A DNA stretch of 64,000 nt from B1 sp964355075 (GTDB lineage: Bacteria; Bacteroidota; Bacteroidia; UKL13-3): assembly GCA_964355075.1 (NCBI GenBank), contig CAYHCF010000015.1:1-64000 (forward strand). Direction: 5' to 3'. The position numbers were made by a program, and so were the translations under genes. The notes under the pieces were generated by a model, which made no database searches, was not told where the DNA came from, and saw nothing but the letters and a program-made list of their open reading frames with translations. The stretch's first letter is position 1. Every line of letters starts with the position of its first letter. Positions 8,252 through 17,211 of this stretch are shown here, piece by piece.

Positions 8252-9481
8252 TTATCTTTGAATGATTAATCTTTGATTTTCTTTCAAGTCCTTTGATTTA
8301 ATAGTAATCACATAAATTCCGTCACTTAAATCTCCAATATTAATTTGTTGTTGGTTTTGTTTCAGCATTTCTGATTTAACTAATTCACCCACTAAATTAT
8401 AAATATTCAATGTTAAATCGGATTTGTTATTTAGGTCATTACTTAACGTTATAAATTCAGAAGCAGGGTTTGGATAAATATTAATACGTTCTTTTATTAT
8501 ATTTTCTGCTATGCTAGTGCCAATGGTTGTTTTTAATATTGTTCCGCCATTACCAGTAACGTAGCCAATATTAGCAGTTGGAAAAGAAATACCATTTAGA
8601 ATACTATCTGTGGGAGTAGTATCAAATACCCAACTTATGCCACCATCAATAGTTTTTAATATTTTTTTCGCATTTGTATTGTCAAAGCCAATAGAATAAC
8701 CAATGTTAGGTTTATTAAATAACATGACACTTGTACCATAAACAGTACTCAGCGTTTGCCAGGTACTTCCACCATTAGTGGTTTTGAAAATTGAACCTCC
8801 GCCTAAACTAAAATCACCTCCGCTAACAAATCCTGTATCTTTATTAAAAAAATATACACCCGACATCCAAAGGTTTCCTCCAATATTATTCAAAAGAGAC
8901 CAATTATTACCCCCATCCGTAGTTTTTAATACTTTGCTTCCGCTTACAGTTGCATAACCATTATTACTGTCGGGGAAATGAAAAAAACTTATCCACCCAG
9001 CTCCGCTGTAAACGGTATCCCACGAAATTCCCCCATTCACAGTTTTTAATATTTTACTATTTGTATAGGAACTGTTACCAAGTGCAAGTAATCCTGTATT
9101 AGCATTAAAGAAATACACTCCACCAGAATGTGCGCCTGATATATTCAAACTGATATCATTCCAAGTAGTTCCGCCATTAATCGTTTTAATGATTTTTCCG
9201 CCAGCGTCAGAAAAGCTCATACAATATCCAACATTTGCGTTAACAAATTGCAAGCCACCCAACTGATAAGTAGTTCCCGAATTTTGTGGTATCCAGTTAG
9301 CACCACCATTAATAGTTTTCAGTATAGTGCCTGCATCACCACAAACAAAGCCAATATTTTCATTCACAAATGACACTCCCCATAAATTTTTTGTAGTTCC
9401 GCTTGTTTGTTGCGTCCACTGTGCATTTGTCTTAATTGTTATTGCAATTAAAGCTGTCAAAATAAATGTAATTTTTTTCAT
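8252..9481 (-). CDS. Secreted BNR/YCF48-like repeat protein with T9SS type A sorting domain
   Basis: The 409-residue protein starts with a signal peptide (MKKITFILTALIAITIKTNA). It then carries about seven repeats of the form KTxxGGxxW followed by FxNxxxGY(V/A), for example ILKTINGGANW and ILKTIDGGISW. These are the BNR/YCF48 beta-propeller blades found in photosystem II stability factors and many Bacteroidota surface proteins. The last 75 residues form a T9SS type A sorting domain, beginning IYPNPASEF and ending in GIYVITIKSKDLKENQRLIIQR. It should be exported through the outer membrane and anchored or released. The ligand is unknown. No functional partner gene adjoins it. Confidence 0.88.
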   Translation of the reverse strand: MKKITFILTALIAITIKTNAQWTQQTSGTTKNLWGVSFVNENIGFVCGDAGTILKTINGGANWIPQNSGTTYQLGGLQFVNANVGYCMSFSDAGGKIIKTINGGTTWNDISLNISGAHSGGVYFFNANTGLLALGNSSYTNSKILKTVNGGISWDTVYSGAGWISFFHFPDSNNGYATVSGSKVLKTTDGGNNWSLLNNIGGNLWMSGVYFFNKDTGFVSGGDFSLGGGSIFKTTNGGSTWQTLSTVYGTSVMLFNKPNIGYSIGFDNTNAKKILKTIDGGISWVFDTTPTDSILNGISFPTANIGYVTGNGGTILKTTIGTSIAENIIKERINIYPNPASEFITLSNDLNNKSDLTLNIYNLVGELVKSEMLKQNQQQINIGDLSDGIYVITIKSKDLKENQRLIIQR

Positions 9482-9931
9482 TTTATTGTTGTCAGTGATT
9501 ATCGTGCTGACTCCGCACTTCTATATAAATTTATAATATTATCGAAGATAGGCTTTATCCCCTACAATGACGCCCAACTATATAACAGGAGAACAAACAT
9601 AGTATATTTGGTTAAAATTGATAACATTTTGTTTTTTGATATATTACTCTATTTCAATAATTTGAGTCTTGATGGTGGGTTTTAAAGAATTAATAAATCC
9701 TATATATGGGATTTAGTTTCACCTTGTTTCTTGCAAATATTAAATACAACTCCCAATTTTGGTTTATGAAAAAAGTAGAATACGAATCAAAGATTATCGG
9801 AATACTTAAAAAGGCAGCAAATAGTCTGAGTCATGAGCTTGCTAAGGCAGAAAGGTCTAATTGCATTTGTGGTTTAAGGTTGCTTGCCGTATAAACATTT
9901 TCTCCTGACTCTTAGCTGTAAGAGGCTATGA
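9482..9931. other. Intergenic region, no supported gene
   Basis: These 450 bases separate two minus-strand genes. A small open frame on the plus strand (9766-9894, 42 residues from its internal ATG) has a plausible helical, Lys/Glu-rich start but no recognisable family and ends in an unlikely Cys-rich tail. I did not call it. A short gcccaac-ta-tataacag stretch lies at 9572-9588 and is discussed among the rejected items. I saw no clear promoter match for the downstream genes. Confidence 0.5.
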
Positions 9932-10897
9932 TCATTCAACTATTTTTATTACAACATTACCCGTTTTTTGCCCGGATTCAACGTATTTGTAAGCTTCTAC
10001 AATTTGGTCTAAATTATATTGTCTGTCAATTACCGGTTTGAATTCACCTTTTTGAGCTAGCTCTCTTAAAAATAGCACGTCCTTTTTGGTAATTGACGGT
10101 ATTGGAAATAAAAGTTTTTTGCCACCCCAAAGCGGTGTGGTAAGTGCAAAAAGTATATTCTCTCCATTTTTCCCCAGTTCCGTTGAAATGTAAATTCCTT
10201 TTTTAGTTAGTAAAGGCTTGCATTGTCCAAATGAACTTTTACCTACTGCGTCAAAAATGAATTCAAATCTATCTTCTGTCTTTAAGAAATCCTGGGTTTG
10301 ATAATCAATAACAATATCTGCACCGAGCGTTTTTACCAGCTCCACATTTTTTGTATTACAAACTGCTGTAACCTTTGCCCCAAAATGTTTTAATAACTGA
10401 ACCGCCGCTGTACCAATTGCACCAGTCGCTCCATTCACTAAAACATTTTGTCCCCGCTCAAGCTTCGCTGCTCTAATATCCACCAAAGCATAATGTGCTC
10501 CTTCGGTAAGAGCTGCCGCTTTTTCAAAGCTAAAATTGTCGGGCATACTTGTAATGGCATCCGTTTCAGCAATTGTTAAATACGCCCCATGACCTCCAAA
10601 GGATTTGTCATTATAACCAAAAACCTTTTCCCCATTTTTGAAGCTTGTAACGCGCTTCCCAATTTCTTCAATTATACCTGCAAACTCACAACCTAATATT
10701 TGATATTTAGGTCGTAAAAGGCCACTCCAAAACCGCGAAATAAAATATTCTGCACTGCGGAAACCAGAGTCAGTCCGGTTAACCGTAGATGCATAAACCT
10801 TAACCAATACTTCATTGTCTTTGGGTATGGGTTTAGGAACCTCCATTAATTTGGCTACTTCCGGTGGACCATATTTTGTATATACAATTGCTTTCAT
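9932..10897 (-). CDS. NAD(P)-dependent medium-chain dehydrogenase, quinone oxidoreductase type
   Basis: The 321-residue protein is a zinc-free medium-chain dehydrogenase/reductase. The N-terminal GroES-like domain runs from MKAIVYTKYGPPEV through FKNGEKVFGY and includes the conserved LGCEFAGIIEEIG turn. The nucleotide-binding motif NGATGAIGTAAVQLLK (about residues 154-169) is followed by a Rossmann fold. The C-terminal half ends with the typical SGQKTGNVVIKI. The structural-zinc cysteines of alcohol dehydrogenases are absent, which favours a quinone or enone reductase. The substrate cannot be read from the sequence. The gene is about 97 bp downstream of aroA on the same strand but probably has its own promoter. 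Confidence 0.85.
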   Translation of the reverse strand: MKAIVYTKYGPPEVAKLMEVPKPIPKDNEVLVKVYASTVNRTDSGFRSAEYFISRFWSGLLRPKYQILGCEFAGIIEEIGKRVTSFKNGEKVFGYNDKSFGGHGAYLTIAETDAITSMPDNFSFEKAAALTEGAHYALVDIRAAKLERGQNVLVNGATGAIGTAAVQLLKHFGAKVTAVCNTKNVELVKTLGADIVIDYQTQDFLKTEDRFEFIFDAVGKSSFGQCKPLLTKKGIYISTELGKNGENILFALTTPLWGGKKLLFPIPSITKKDVLFLRELAQKGEFKPVIDRQYNLDQIVEAYKYVESGQKTGNVVIKIVE

Positions 10898-10993
10898 TTT
10901 ATTAATATATTATTGATTCCGGATGGTGTTTAACACATGCCACTATCGGCAGCGTGTGAATTGACTCAAAACGAAAGGCCAAAAGCAGGAAGC

Positions 10994-12268
10994 TCATAAT
11001 CGAACGGCCTCCATCCCCAGCTTCTCCATTTCTTCCCAAAACCCGGGAAAGGATTTTTCTACAGAGCTGATTTCACTTAAAACAATAGCTCGATTTTTAA
11101 GTGCCAGCAAAGAAAAACACATCACCAAACGATGATCGTTTTCTGTTTGGGTTAAAACCGATTCAATATTTTGGTGTTGTGATTTGGGTTCAGCAAGAAT
11201 TAAACAATCACTTTCTGTAAGTTCAATGTTATATCCCAATTTGTTAAGTTCTTGCTGTAAATTCAACAGGCGATTGCTTTCTTTTATTTTTAAACTGGAT
11301 AAACCGGTAAATGTAATTTTAAGACCTAAAGCAGCAGCTGATGAAACAAGAGGCGGTGCAAGATCCGGGTTATTTGAAAGGTTAATTTCAAACGGGGAAT
11401 GGGTAGGTTCAGCCCGTTTTTTTTGAATGATTATTCCTTTCTCATTTTCTTGTGTTGAAACGCCGAAAAATGGGTTCATTATCGAGGCAATCCTTTTGTC
11501 GCCCTGCTTTGATTTTAAACTCAAATTTGGAATAAGAATGCTGGCCGTTTCTGCTAAAGCAGCGGCCTCATATATAAAGGCGGCACTGCTCCAATCCGCT
11601 TCAACCTTATAGCACACTGAGGATAAATCATACCCAGTGTTGTTAAGATGAATTTGACAAGCGGGTGAGGTTTGAATGGATACCTGAAATCCAAATTCCC
11701 GCATCAGACTTGCGGTCATTTCAATATAATCAAAAGAAGTGACTTGATTATTTATGTTTATGGTTAATGGTTCCGACATGAATGGAGCAACCATCATTAA
11801 TGCACTTGCAAACTGGCTGGTTTCATGGGCTTCAATAAAGATTTCGCCTCCCTTCAATTTGGAACCTGAAATTTTTAATGGAGGATAATTCTCCTTTTCG
11901 AGGTAAATAATGCTTGCACCTAATTGGTTCAACACATTAACTAAACCGGCGATTGGCCTTTCTTTCATCCTTTCATCCCCATTCAAAACAATTTCTGATC
12001 CGGGAGTTGCAGCGTAATAGGCCGTTAAAAACCGCATACAGGTGCCTGCATTTTTAATGTTAATTTCTCCCCTTGATATTTCAAGCGCCTCTGTCAAAAT
12101 TTTCGTATCATCGGCGGTGGAAATATTGGTGATTTCAAGTTTTTGATTTGATATCCGTGCGATTACTTTTTGCAGGATTAATGCCCTGTTCGAAAGGCTT
12201 TTTGATGCAGGGACAGTAATTACCGCCTGCAGGTTCTTAGTTGAAGATTTAATTTGCCAGCCGGCCAT
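10994..12268 (-). CDS. aroA: 3-phosphoshikimate 1-carboxyvinyltransferase (EPSP synthase)
   Basis: AroA joins shikimate 3-phosphate and phosphoenolpyruvate in the sixth step of chorismate synthesis, in the cytoplasm. At 424 residues it has the normal length. Family motifs appear in order: the PEP/S3P lysine segment PASKSLSNRALIL, NAGTCMRFLTA, GDERMKERPI, ETSQFASALMM, DLAPPLV with the catalytic aspartate, KESNR and DHRLVM near the C-terminus. It follows aroB with a single base between the stop and this start, so the two shikimate-pathway genes form one transcript. The final enzyme of the pathway, aroC, lies elsewhere in the window. Confidence 0.96.
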   Translation of the reverse strand: MAGWQIKSSTKNLQAVITVPASKSLSNRALILQKVIARISNQKLEITNISTADDTKILTEALEISRGEINIKNAGTCMRFLTAYYAATPGSEIVLNGDERMKERPIAGLVNVLNQLGASIIYLEKENYPPLKISGSKLKGGEIFIEAHETSQFASALMMVAPFMSEPLTININNQVTSFDYIEMTASLMREFGFQVSIQTSPACQIHLNNTGYDLSSVCYKVEADWSSAAFIYEAAALAETASILIPNLSLKSKQGDKRIASIMNPFFGVSTQENEKGIIIQKKRAEPTHSPFEINLSNNPDLAPPLVSSAAALGLKITFTGLSSLKIKESNRLLNLQQELNKLGYNIELTESDCLILAEPKSQHQNIESVLTQTENDHRLVMCFSLLALKNRAIVLSEISSVEKSFPGFWEEMEKLGMEAVRL

Positions 12269-12269
12269 A

Positions 12270-13325
12270 TTAAAGGCAATGATAATAGTTTAGAGATTGA
12301 ACAATTAAATCTTCATTGCAGGATTGATCAATTTTGGCCAGTCCAATTTTTTTGAGTAAGGTAAAATTGATGTTTCCAGCTATATTTTTTTTGTCATTTT
12401 TCATGATTCGGATCAATTTAGCTGCATTCCATTTTTGTTCGTATTTTGGAAAGCGGTTCAGGATTAACTCGGTAATGTGATTGAATTCTTTGTTTGATAA
12501 TCCTTCAACCGCATTGCTTAAAAATGCTTCGCAAATCATTCCGATTGCAATGGCTTCACCATGTTTTAAAGGATTTTTATCCCTGAGCAGGCTTAAGGTT
12601 TCTATTGCATGTCCGATGGTATGACCGAAATTAAGTTTTTTTCGTATGTTTTTTTCAAATGGATCTCTGGAAACTATGGAGAATTTTATCATAACCGATT
12701 GAAAAATAACCGGATCAAAACGAGTTCGGTCGTATAGGTCCAGTTTCTCCAGTTTTTCGAACAAAATTTTGTCGCATATTAATGCATGTTTGATTATTTC
12801 GGCAAATCCATTTCTAATTTCCGAATCCACGAGTGTATTTAAAAAGGGAGGATAAATGAAAACACTTTCGGGATGATTAAAAACGCCAATCATATTTTTA
12901 TTTGAATCCAGATCGATGCCCTGTTTTCCTCCAATAGCCGCATCTACCATTCCCAGCAGGGAAGTAGGGATATTGATAAAATCAATTCCCCGCTTATACG
13001 TTGAAGCACAAAAACCACCCATATCGCTTACCATTCCGCCACCCAGGTTTATCAATACTGATTTTCGGTCAGCAAGGTTTTTAAGAAGCGTTTTCCAGAT
13101 AAATTCGGCCTGTTGAATGGTTTTATTGGATTCGCCAACCGGAATGAGGATTGGAATATAATTTTTAAGGTAATTTCTGAGTATAGGACTGCAATGTTTG
13201 CGGGTATTTGTATCCATCAACACAAATAGCTTTGTGTAGTCTTTAACCCTAAGATTTTCAAGGAGTTTTTCGAAAACCTCCTCACCAAAAAAAATATTGA
13301 AATCTTTATTTAATATTTCTTTCAT
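12270..13325 (-). CDS. aroB: 3-dehydroquinate synthase
   Basis: AroB converts DAHP to 3-dehydroquinate, the second step of the shikimate pathway, using NAD and a divalent metal. The 351-residue protein has the NAD-binding glycine loop NLGGGMVSDMGGF, the conserved segment IPTSLLGMVDAAIGGKQGID and the metal-binding histidines in FGHTIGHAIE. A further conserved histidine sits in KHGEAIAIGM. Length matches the family. It is the first gene of an aroB-aroA pair on the minus strand and faces the divergent proline dehydrogenase gene across 86 bp, so promoters for both must lie in that gap. Confidence 0.96.
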   Translation of the reverse strand: MKEILNKDFNIFFGEEVFEKLLENLRVKDYTKLFVLMDTNTRKHCSPILRNYLKNYIPILIPVGESNKTIQQAEFIWKTLLKNLADRKSVLINLGGGMVSDMGGFCASTYKRGIDFINIPTSLLGMVDAAIGGKQGIDLDSNKNMIGVFNHPESVFIYPPFLNTLVDSEIRNGFAEIIKHALICDKILFEKLEKLDLYDRTRFDPVIFQSVMIKFSIVSRDPFEKNIRKKLNFGHTIGHAIETLSLLRDKNPLKHGEAIAIGMICEAFLSNAVEGLSNKEFNHITELILNRFPKYEQKWNAAKLIRIMKNDKKNIAGNINFTLLKKIGLAKIDQSCNEDLIVQSLNYYHCL

Positions 13326-13343
13326 GAAACCCTCATTTTATTA

Positions 13344-13351
13344 TACTTTTG
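13344..13351 (+). promoter_or_regulatory. Candidate -7 element for proline dehydrogenase
   Basis: The sequence tacttttg fits the Bacteroidota -7 consensus TAnnTTTG and lies 60 bp upstream of the proline dehydrogenase start. A weak -33 candidate (tttc) ends about 22 bp upstream. The call rests on the -7 match and position only. Confidence 0.35.
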
Positions 13352-13411
13352 CGCAGCCAAATTAACTTATTTATGATGCTATCCCAACAACAAACAGTTT
13401 AATAGAAATTT

Positions 13412-14602
13412 ATGAGTGATAAAAAATTGGATTTTTCAAACACAGAGGTGGCCTTCAAGGCTAAAAGTACCTGGGAATTGCGTTATTCATATTTGCTTTT
13501 CAAAGCAATGGGTTATAATTGGTTGGTTCAATTAGGACCCAAACTGGTTGATATTGGTTTCAAAATTGGTTTGCCAATTAAGGGTCTGATCAAGAGAACC
13601 GTTTTCAAGCAATTTTGCGGAGGTGAGAATATTGACGATTGCGAGAAGACCATTGATCATATGGATAATTTTGGAATAGGAACCATTCTGGATTACTCGG
13701 TTGAAGGAGAAGAAAAGGAACAGGTTTTTGAAGCCACTGCCGACGAAATTATTAAAACAATTATAAAGGCTGCCAATAATAGTAAAATACCCTTTAGTGT
13801 ATTTAAAACTACAGGATTGGCAAGAATGGATTTGCTTGAAAAAGTAAATTCGAAGGTACTGCTTAATTCGGAGGAACTGCTTGATATTGAAAAAATCAAA
13901 ACAAGGGTTGACCGGGTTTGTAAGGCAGCTTATGATCATCATGTCAGAATTTTTATTGACGCTGAGGAGAGTTGGATTCAGGATCCGATTGATTTAATTG
14001 CTGAACAAATGATGGAGAAATACAATACCGAAAAGGTAATTGTCTATAATACCCTTCAATTTTATCGTCACGACCGGCTTGCGGCCTTAAAAGAATCAGT
14101 GCGTCTGGCAAGGGAAAAGGGCTATTTTTATGGTGTTAAACTGGTGCGGGGTGCCTATATGGAAAAGGAAAGTGCAAGAGCAAAAGAAATGGGGTATCTG
14201 GATCCGATTCAGCCCAGTAAAGAAGCTACCGACATAGATTTTAATGAAGGTTTGAAATTTTGTATAGAAAATATTGATAAGGTTGCCTTTTGTGCAGGAA
14301 CCCATAATGAGGATAGTTGTAAATTCTTAACGGATCTGATGATCGAACATAAAATCAGTCCGAATGATGAAAGGGTATATTTTTCGCAATTATTCGGGAT
14401 GAGCGATAACCTGAGTTATAATCTTTCGGGTTCAGGATTTAAAGTTACAAAATATTTGCCTTATGGACCTGTAAAGGCGGTATTGCCTTATTTATTCAGA
14501 AGGGCACAGGAGAATACCAGTGTGAAGGGACAAGCCGGAAGGGAATTGACTCTTATTGAAAAGGAATTAGACAGAAGGCAGAACTATCCTGTAAAGGTTT
14601 GA
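13412..14602 (+). CDS. Proline dehydrogenase
   Basis: The 396-residue flavoenzyme oxidises proline to pyrroline-5-carboxylate. It is the stand-alone PRODH type of Bacteroidota, not the bifunctional PutA. The TIM-barrel motifs are visible: FIDAEESWIQ near the middle, NTLQFYRHDRLAAL, GYFYGVKLVRGAYMEKE, the substrate-binding FCAGTHNED, and the C-terminal RRAQENTSVKGQAGRELTL with the conserved arginines that hold the proline carboxylate. The tsaE start overlaps its stop codon by 4 bp, so the two are translationally coupled. A P5C dehydrogenase is not in this window. Confidence 0.93.
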   Translation: MSDKKLDFSNTEVAFKAKSTWELRYSYLLFKAMGYNWLVQLGPKLVDIGFKIGLPIKGLIKRTVFKQFCGGENIDDCEKTIDHMDNFGIGTILDYSVEGEEKEQVFEATADEIIKTIIKAANNSKIPFSVFKTTGLARMDLLEKVNSKVLLNSEELLDIEKIKTRVDRVCKAAYDHHVRIFIDAEESWIQDPIDLIAEQMMEKYNTEKVIVYNTLQFYRHDRLAALKESVRLAREKGYFYGVKLVRGAYMEKESARAKEMGYLDPIQPSKEATDIDFNEGLKFCIENIDKVAFCAGTHNEDSCKFLTDLMIEHKISPNDERVYFSQLFGMSDNLSYNLSGSGFKVTKYLPYGPVKAVLPYLFRRAQENTSVKGQAGRELTLIEKELDRRQNYPVKV

Positions 14603-15027
14603 TAGCTGATTTTTCTTACGATCTGAATGCTATTGAAAAAGCTGCCCGTCTGGTAATTTCAAATGCAGGAAAACAAAATTTATGGTGTTTTTTTGGTGAA
14701 ATGAGTGCCGGAAAAACTACGCTCATCAAAGAGATAGCCAAACAATTGGGCGTTTCGGGGGAGGTGAATAGCCCAACCTTTTCACTGGTAAATGAATATA
14801 CTGCGGATTCAGGCAAAACGCTTTTCCATTTTGATTTTTATCGGATAAAATCTATCGCTGAAGTTTATGATATCGGTTATGAAGATTATTTTTTTTCGGG
14901 AAATACCTGTTTGATTGAATGGCCTGAAAAAATTGCTGAAATAATTGATAATGAACCTCATTATAACATTCAAATTGTTAAAGGAAATAGTCAGAAAGAA
15001 AGGAAACTAAGCTTAAATCAATCTTAG
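14599..15027 (+). CDS. tsaE: tRNA threonylcarbamoyladenosine biosynthesis ATPase TsaE
   Basis: TsaE is the small P-loop ATPase that cycles the TsaB-TsaD complex when it makes t6A at position 37 of ANN-decoding tRNAs. The 142-residue protein has the Walker A loop GEMSAGKTTLIKEIA (about residues 35-49), the family motif VNSPTFSLVNEY and the HFDFYRI strand, followed by LIEWPEKI, which is the typical end of the domain. The start is a TTG that overlaps the proline dehydrogenase stop. The next ATG lies inside the Walker A loop, so the TTG (or another non-ATG codon close to it) must be used. Confidence 0.9.
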   Translation: MIADFSYDLNAIEKAARLVISNAGKQNLWCFFGEMSAGKTTLIKEIAKQLGVSGEVNSPTFSLVNEYTADSGKTLFHFDFYRIKSIAEVYDIGYEDYFFSGNTCLIEWPEKIAEIIDNEPHYNIQIVKGNSQKERKLSLNQS

Positions 15028-15052
15028 AATAATTTTTCTGATGCATTAATTC

Positions 15053-15083
15053 TTTGATAATTTCATATATATATTTACATTTG
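15053..15083 (+). promoter_or_regulatory. Bacteroidota-type promoter upstream of alanine dehydrogenase
   Basis: The -33 element tttg (15053-15056) and the -7 element tacatttg (15076-15083) match TTTG and TAnnTTTG, with a 19-bp spacer. The predicted start of transcription is about 15090, leaving a leader of roughly 15 bases before the ATG at 15105. This is one of the two best promoter matches in the window. Confidence 0.6.
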
Positions 15084-15104
15084 GTTTCACTCAATATAAG
15101 ATAA

Positions 15105-16331
15105 ATGGCCGAAAATATTTCATTTGGGTTTAGCGAATTAGCTAAACAAGCCAGTTTGCAGCCTAAGGAAGCACTATTACAAAAAAACAAACCCAACCAG
15201 GTTTTGTTTATTGGGATTCCAAAAGAAACTACTTTGCAGGAACACAGGTTACCCTTAACACCCTCATCTGTGCAATTACTGGTTGATAATGGCAATGAGG
15301 TATGGATTGAGTCGAATGCCGGTAAAGAGGCAAAATTTACCGATAAAGATTTTAGTGAGGCAGGTGCAAAAATTTGCCCAAACCGTGAAGAGGTTTTCAA
15401 GGCAGACATTATTGTGAAGGTAGAGCCTCCCACTGACGAGGAGATTACCCTGTTTGGACCGGAAAAATTATTAATCTCCGCTTTGCAGCATGGCGCCAGA
15501 TCTGAACCCTACATTCGTTCCTTAATGCAAAAAAAGATCAATGCCATCGGATTTGAATTTTTGAAAGATTCGGATGGGATTTTTCCAATTGTGAGAAGCC
15601 TCAGTGAAATTACGGGGATTACAGCGATCTCTGTTGCTTCAGAATTACTGAGCATTAATAATGGGGGCAAAGGTGAAATGCTAGGTGGCGTGTCCGGGAT
15701 TCCTCCTACCGAAGTTGTTATTATTGGAGCGGGTACTGTTGGTGAATATGCTGCTAAAGCCGCTTTGGGAAAGGGAGCCTCCGTTAAAGTTTTTGATAGT
15801 TCTCTGGCACGTCTCAGGCGCTTACAAAGTAATTTATACCAGAATGTTTTTACATCCCTGCTTCATCCTAAAATTCTTGAAAAAGCAATTTTATCCGCCG
15901 ATGTGGTTATAGGTTGCATCAGAAGTGAAGAGGGCCGATCTCCTGTCGTGGTGAGTGAAGAGCTTGTTTCTATGATGAAAGAATGCAGCATTATTCTTGA
16001 TATCAGTATTGATCAGGGCGGGTTATTTGAAACTTCGGAAATAACCACGCATAAAAAACCAACCTTTGTTAAACATGGGGTAATCCATTATTGTGTTCCC
16101 AATATTACCAGCAGGGTTTGCCGTACCGCTAGTTATGCTTTGAGCAATATTCTGACCCCACTCCTTTTACGTTTGTCGGGATATCAAAGTTTCGGAGATT
16201 TTTTATTTGCAAACCCGGAGCTTAGAAATGGCGTTTATATTTATAGAGGAAATTTAACCAATAAGCACCTTGGCAAGCGTTTGAGTATATACAACAAGGA
16301 TATTGACCTTTTATTGGCCGCACATGCCTGA
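15105..16331 (+). CDS. ald: Alanine dehydrogenase / transhydrogenase alpha-like protein
   Basis: The 408-residue protein belongs to the alanine dehydrogenase and PntA-like family and probably interconverts alanine and pyruvate with NAD. The N-terminal catalytic domain shows the substrate-binding segment GIPKETTLQEHRLPLTP and the downstream KVEPPTDEE. The NAD-binding Rossmann motif is VIIGAGTVGEYAAKAALG (about residues 206-223). The conserved active-site strand reads GVIHYCVPNITSRVCRTAS, where classical Ald has a glycine instead of the cysteine. An N-terminal extension of about 30 residues precedes the catalytic domain, a form seen in Bacteroidota beside tsaE. A role other than alanine metabolism cannot be excluded. 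Confidence 0.82.
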   Translation: MAENISFGFSELAKQASLQPKEALLQKNKPNQVLFIGIPKETTLQEHRLPLTPSSVQLLVDNGNEVWIESNAGKEAKFTDKDFSEAGAKICPNREEVFKADIIVKVEPPTDEEITLFGPEKLLISALQHGARSEPYIRSLMQKKINAIGFEFLKDSDGIFPIVRSLSEITGITAISVASELLSINNGGKGEMLGGVSGIPPTEVVIIGAGTVGEYAAKAALGKGASVKVFDSSLARLRRLQSNLYQNVFTSLLHPKILEKAILSADVVIGCIRSEEGRSPVVVSEELVSMMKECSIILDISIDQGGLFETSEITTHKKPTFVKHGVIHYCVPNITSRVCRTASYALSNILTPLLLRLSGYQSFGDFLFANPELRNGVYIYRGNLTNKHLGKRLSIYNKDIDLLLAAHA

Positions 16332-16485
16332 AACCGATTCAATATATTGTTTTCTGTATCTCCAAAGATTCTTTTCCCATATCTTTTAAATAGCAAATAA
16401 TCAAGCCTAAAAGTAATCAACACCCCTGTTGAAAACGGGTGCATTAGTTGCACAAAGGTTTTTCGTTATTTGAATGGGTAAAAAA

Positions 16486-16516
16486 TGTTTCACGCTTAAT
16501 TGTCGGGTGTTCCACG
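16486..16516. promoter_or_regulatory. Two parS-like half-sites upstream of the UPF0173-parA-parB genes
   Basis: The sequences tgtttcacg (16486-16494) and tgttccacg (16508-16516) both fit the left half TGTTnCACG of the ParB target, whose full form is TGTTnCACGTGnAACA. They are 22 bp apart, about two helical turns, in the same orientation. Neither is followed by its mirror half. They lie within 40 bp upstream of the UPF0173 start that precedes parA and parB. ParB binding is a guess from the half-site matches and location. Confidence 0.35.
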
Positions 16517-16521
16517 AAATT

Positions 16522-17202
16522 ATGAAAATCACTTATTACGGTCATTCCTGTTTTACGCTGGAAGTTTCCGGAAAGATTATTTTGTTTGATCCTTTTATCC
16601 GTCCCAATGAATTAGCCGGTTCAATTGATATTAATACCATTAAAGCCGACTATATTTTGGTTTCACACGGGCATGAAGATCATACCGCTGATTTGGTTTA
16701 TCTGGCTGATCGCACCCATGCCACGGTTGTTTGCAGTTTCGAAATTATGAACTGGCTGATGAAACAGGGAATCAGCAAGGTTCATCCGATGAATACGGGT
16801 GGAAAGCATATATTTGATTTTGGTATGGTTAAAATGACCTTTGCAGCCCATAGCAGCAGCATGCATGATGGAACTTATGCAGGCGTAGCTGTTGGTTTTC
16901 TGGTTCAGACCGAAACCAAAACCATATACTATAGCGGAGATACCGGACTGACGAATGAAATGAAATTATTAGGTGAGATGTACAAGATAGATACCGCATT
17001 ATTGCCTATTGGAGATAACTTTACAATGGATGCTCAGGACGCTGCACTGGCAGCTAGATTCCTAAATTGTGATCGCATTATCGGCTTGCATTTTGATACT
17101 TTTGGATTTATTAAAATTGATCACAAGGCAGCACAGCAGGCGTTTGAGAAAGAAGGCAAAGAATTGATATTATTAAGTATTGGCGGGCAACTCGCTTTAT
17201 AA
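16522..17202 (+). CDS. UPF0173 metal-dependent hydrolase (metallo-beta-lactamase fold)
   Basis: The protein has the metallo-beta-lactamase fold of the UPF0173 family. The metal site is visible as SHGHEDHTAD (HxHxDH) after the first strand, with further ligands in AAHSSS, YSGDTGL and the C-terminal IGLHFDTFG. The ATG at 16522 is preferred because the family begins with MKITYYGHSCF. An ATG 48 bp upstream would add a Cys-rich stretch not found in relatives and would run through the parS-like half-sites. The physiological substrate of the family is not known. It is followed after 9 bp by parA. Confidence 0.88.
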   Translation: MKITYYGHSCFTLEVSGKIILFDPFIRPNELAGSIDINTIKADYILVSHGHEDHTADLVYLADRTHATVVCSFEIMNWLMKQGISKVHPMNTGGKHIFDFGMVKMTFAAHSSSMHDGTYAGVAVGFLVQTETKTIYYSGDTGLTNEMKLLGEMYKIDTALLPIGDNFTMDAQDAALAARFLNCDRIIGLHFDTFGFIKIDHKAAQQAFEKEGKELILLSIGGQLAL

Positions 17203-17211
17203 AAAAGAACT

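Noticed and set aside
8233..9588. Integron-like cassette around the BNR/T9SS gene (gcccaac at 9572 and ctgttatat/atataacag flanks)
   Set aside because: The matching 9-bp words are inverted relative to one another, whereas attC sites flanking a cassette are in direct orientation. No paired core sites or integron integrase were seen.
9706..9894. 62-residue plus-strand frame behind the BNR gene
   Set aside because: There is no homology signal, a poor start and a Cys-rich end. The shorter 42-residue version is equally unsupported.
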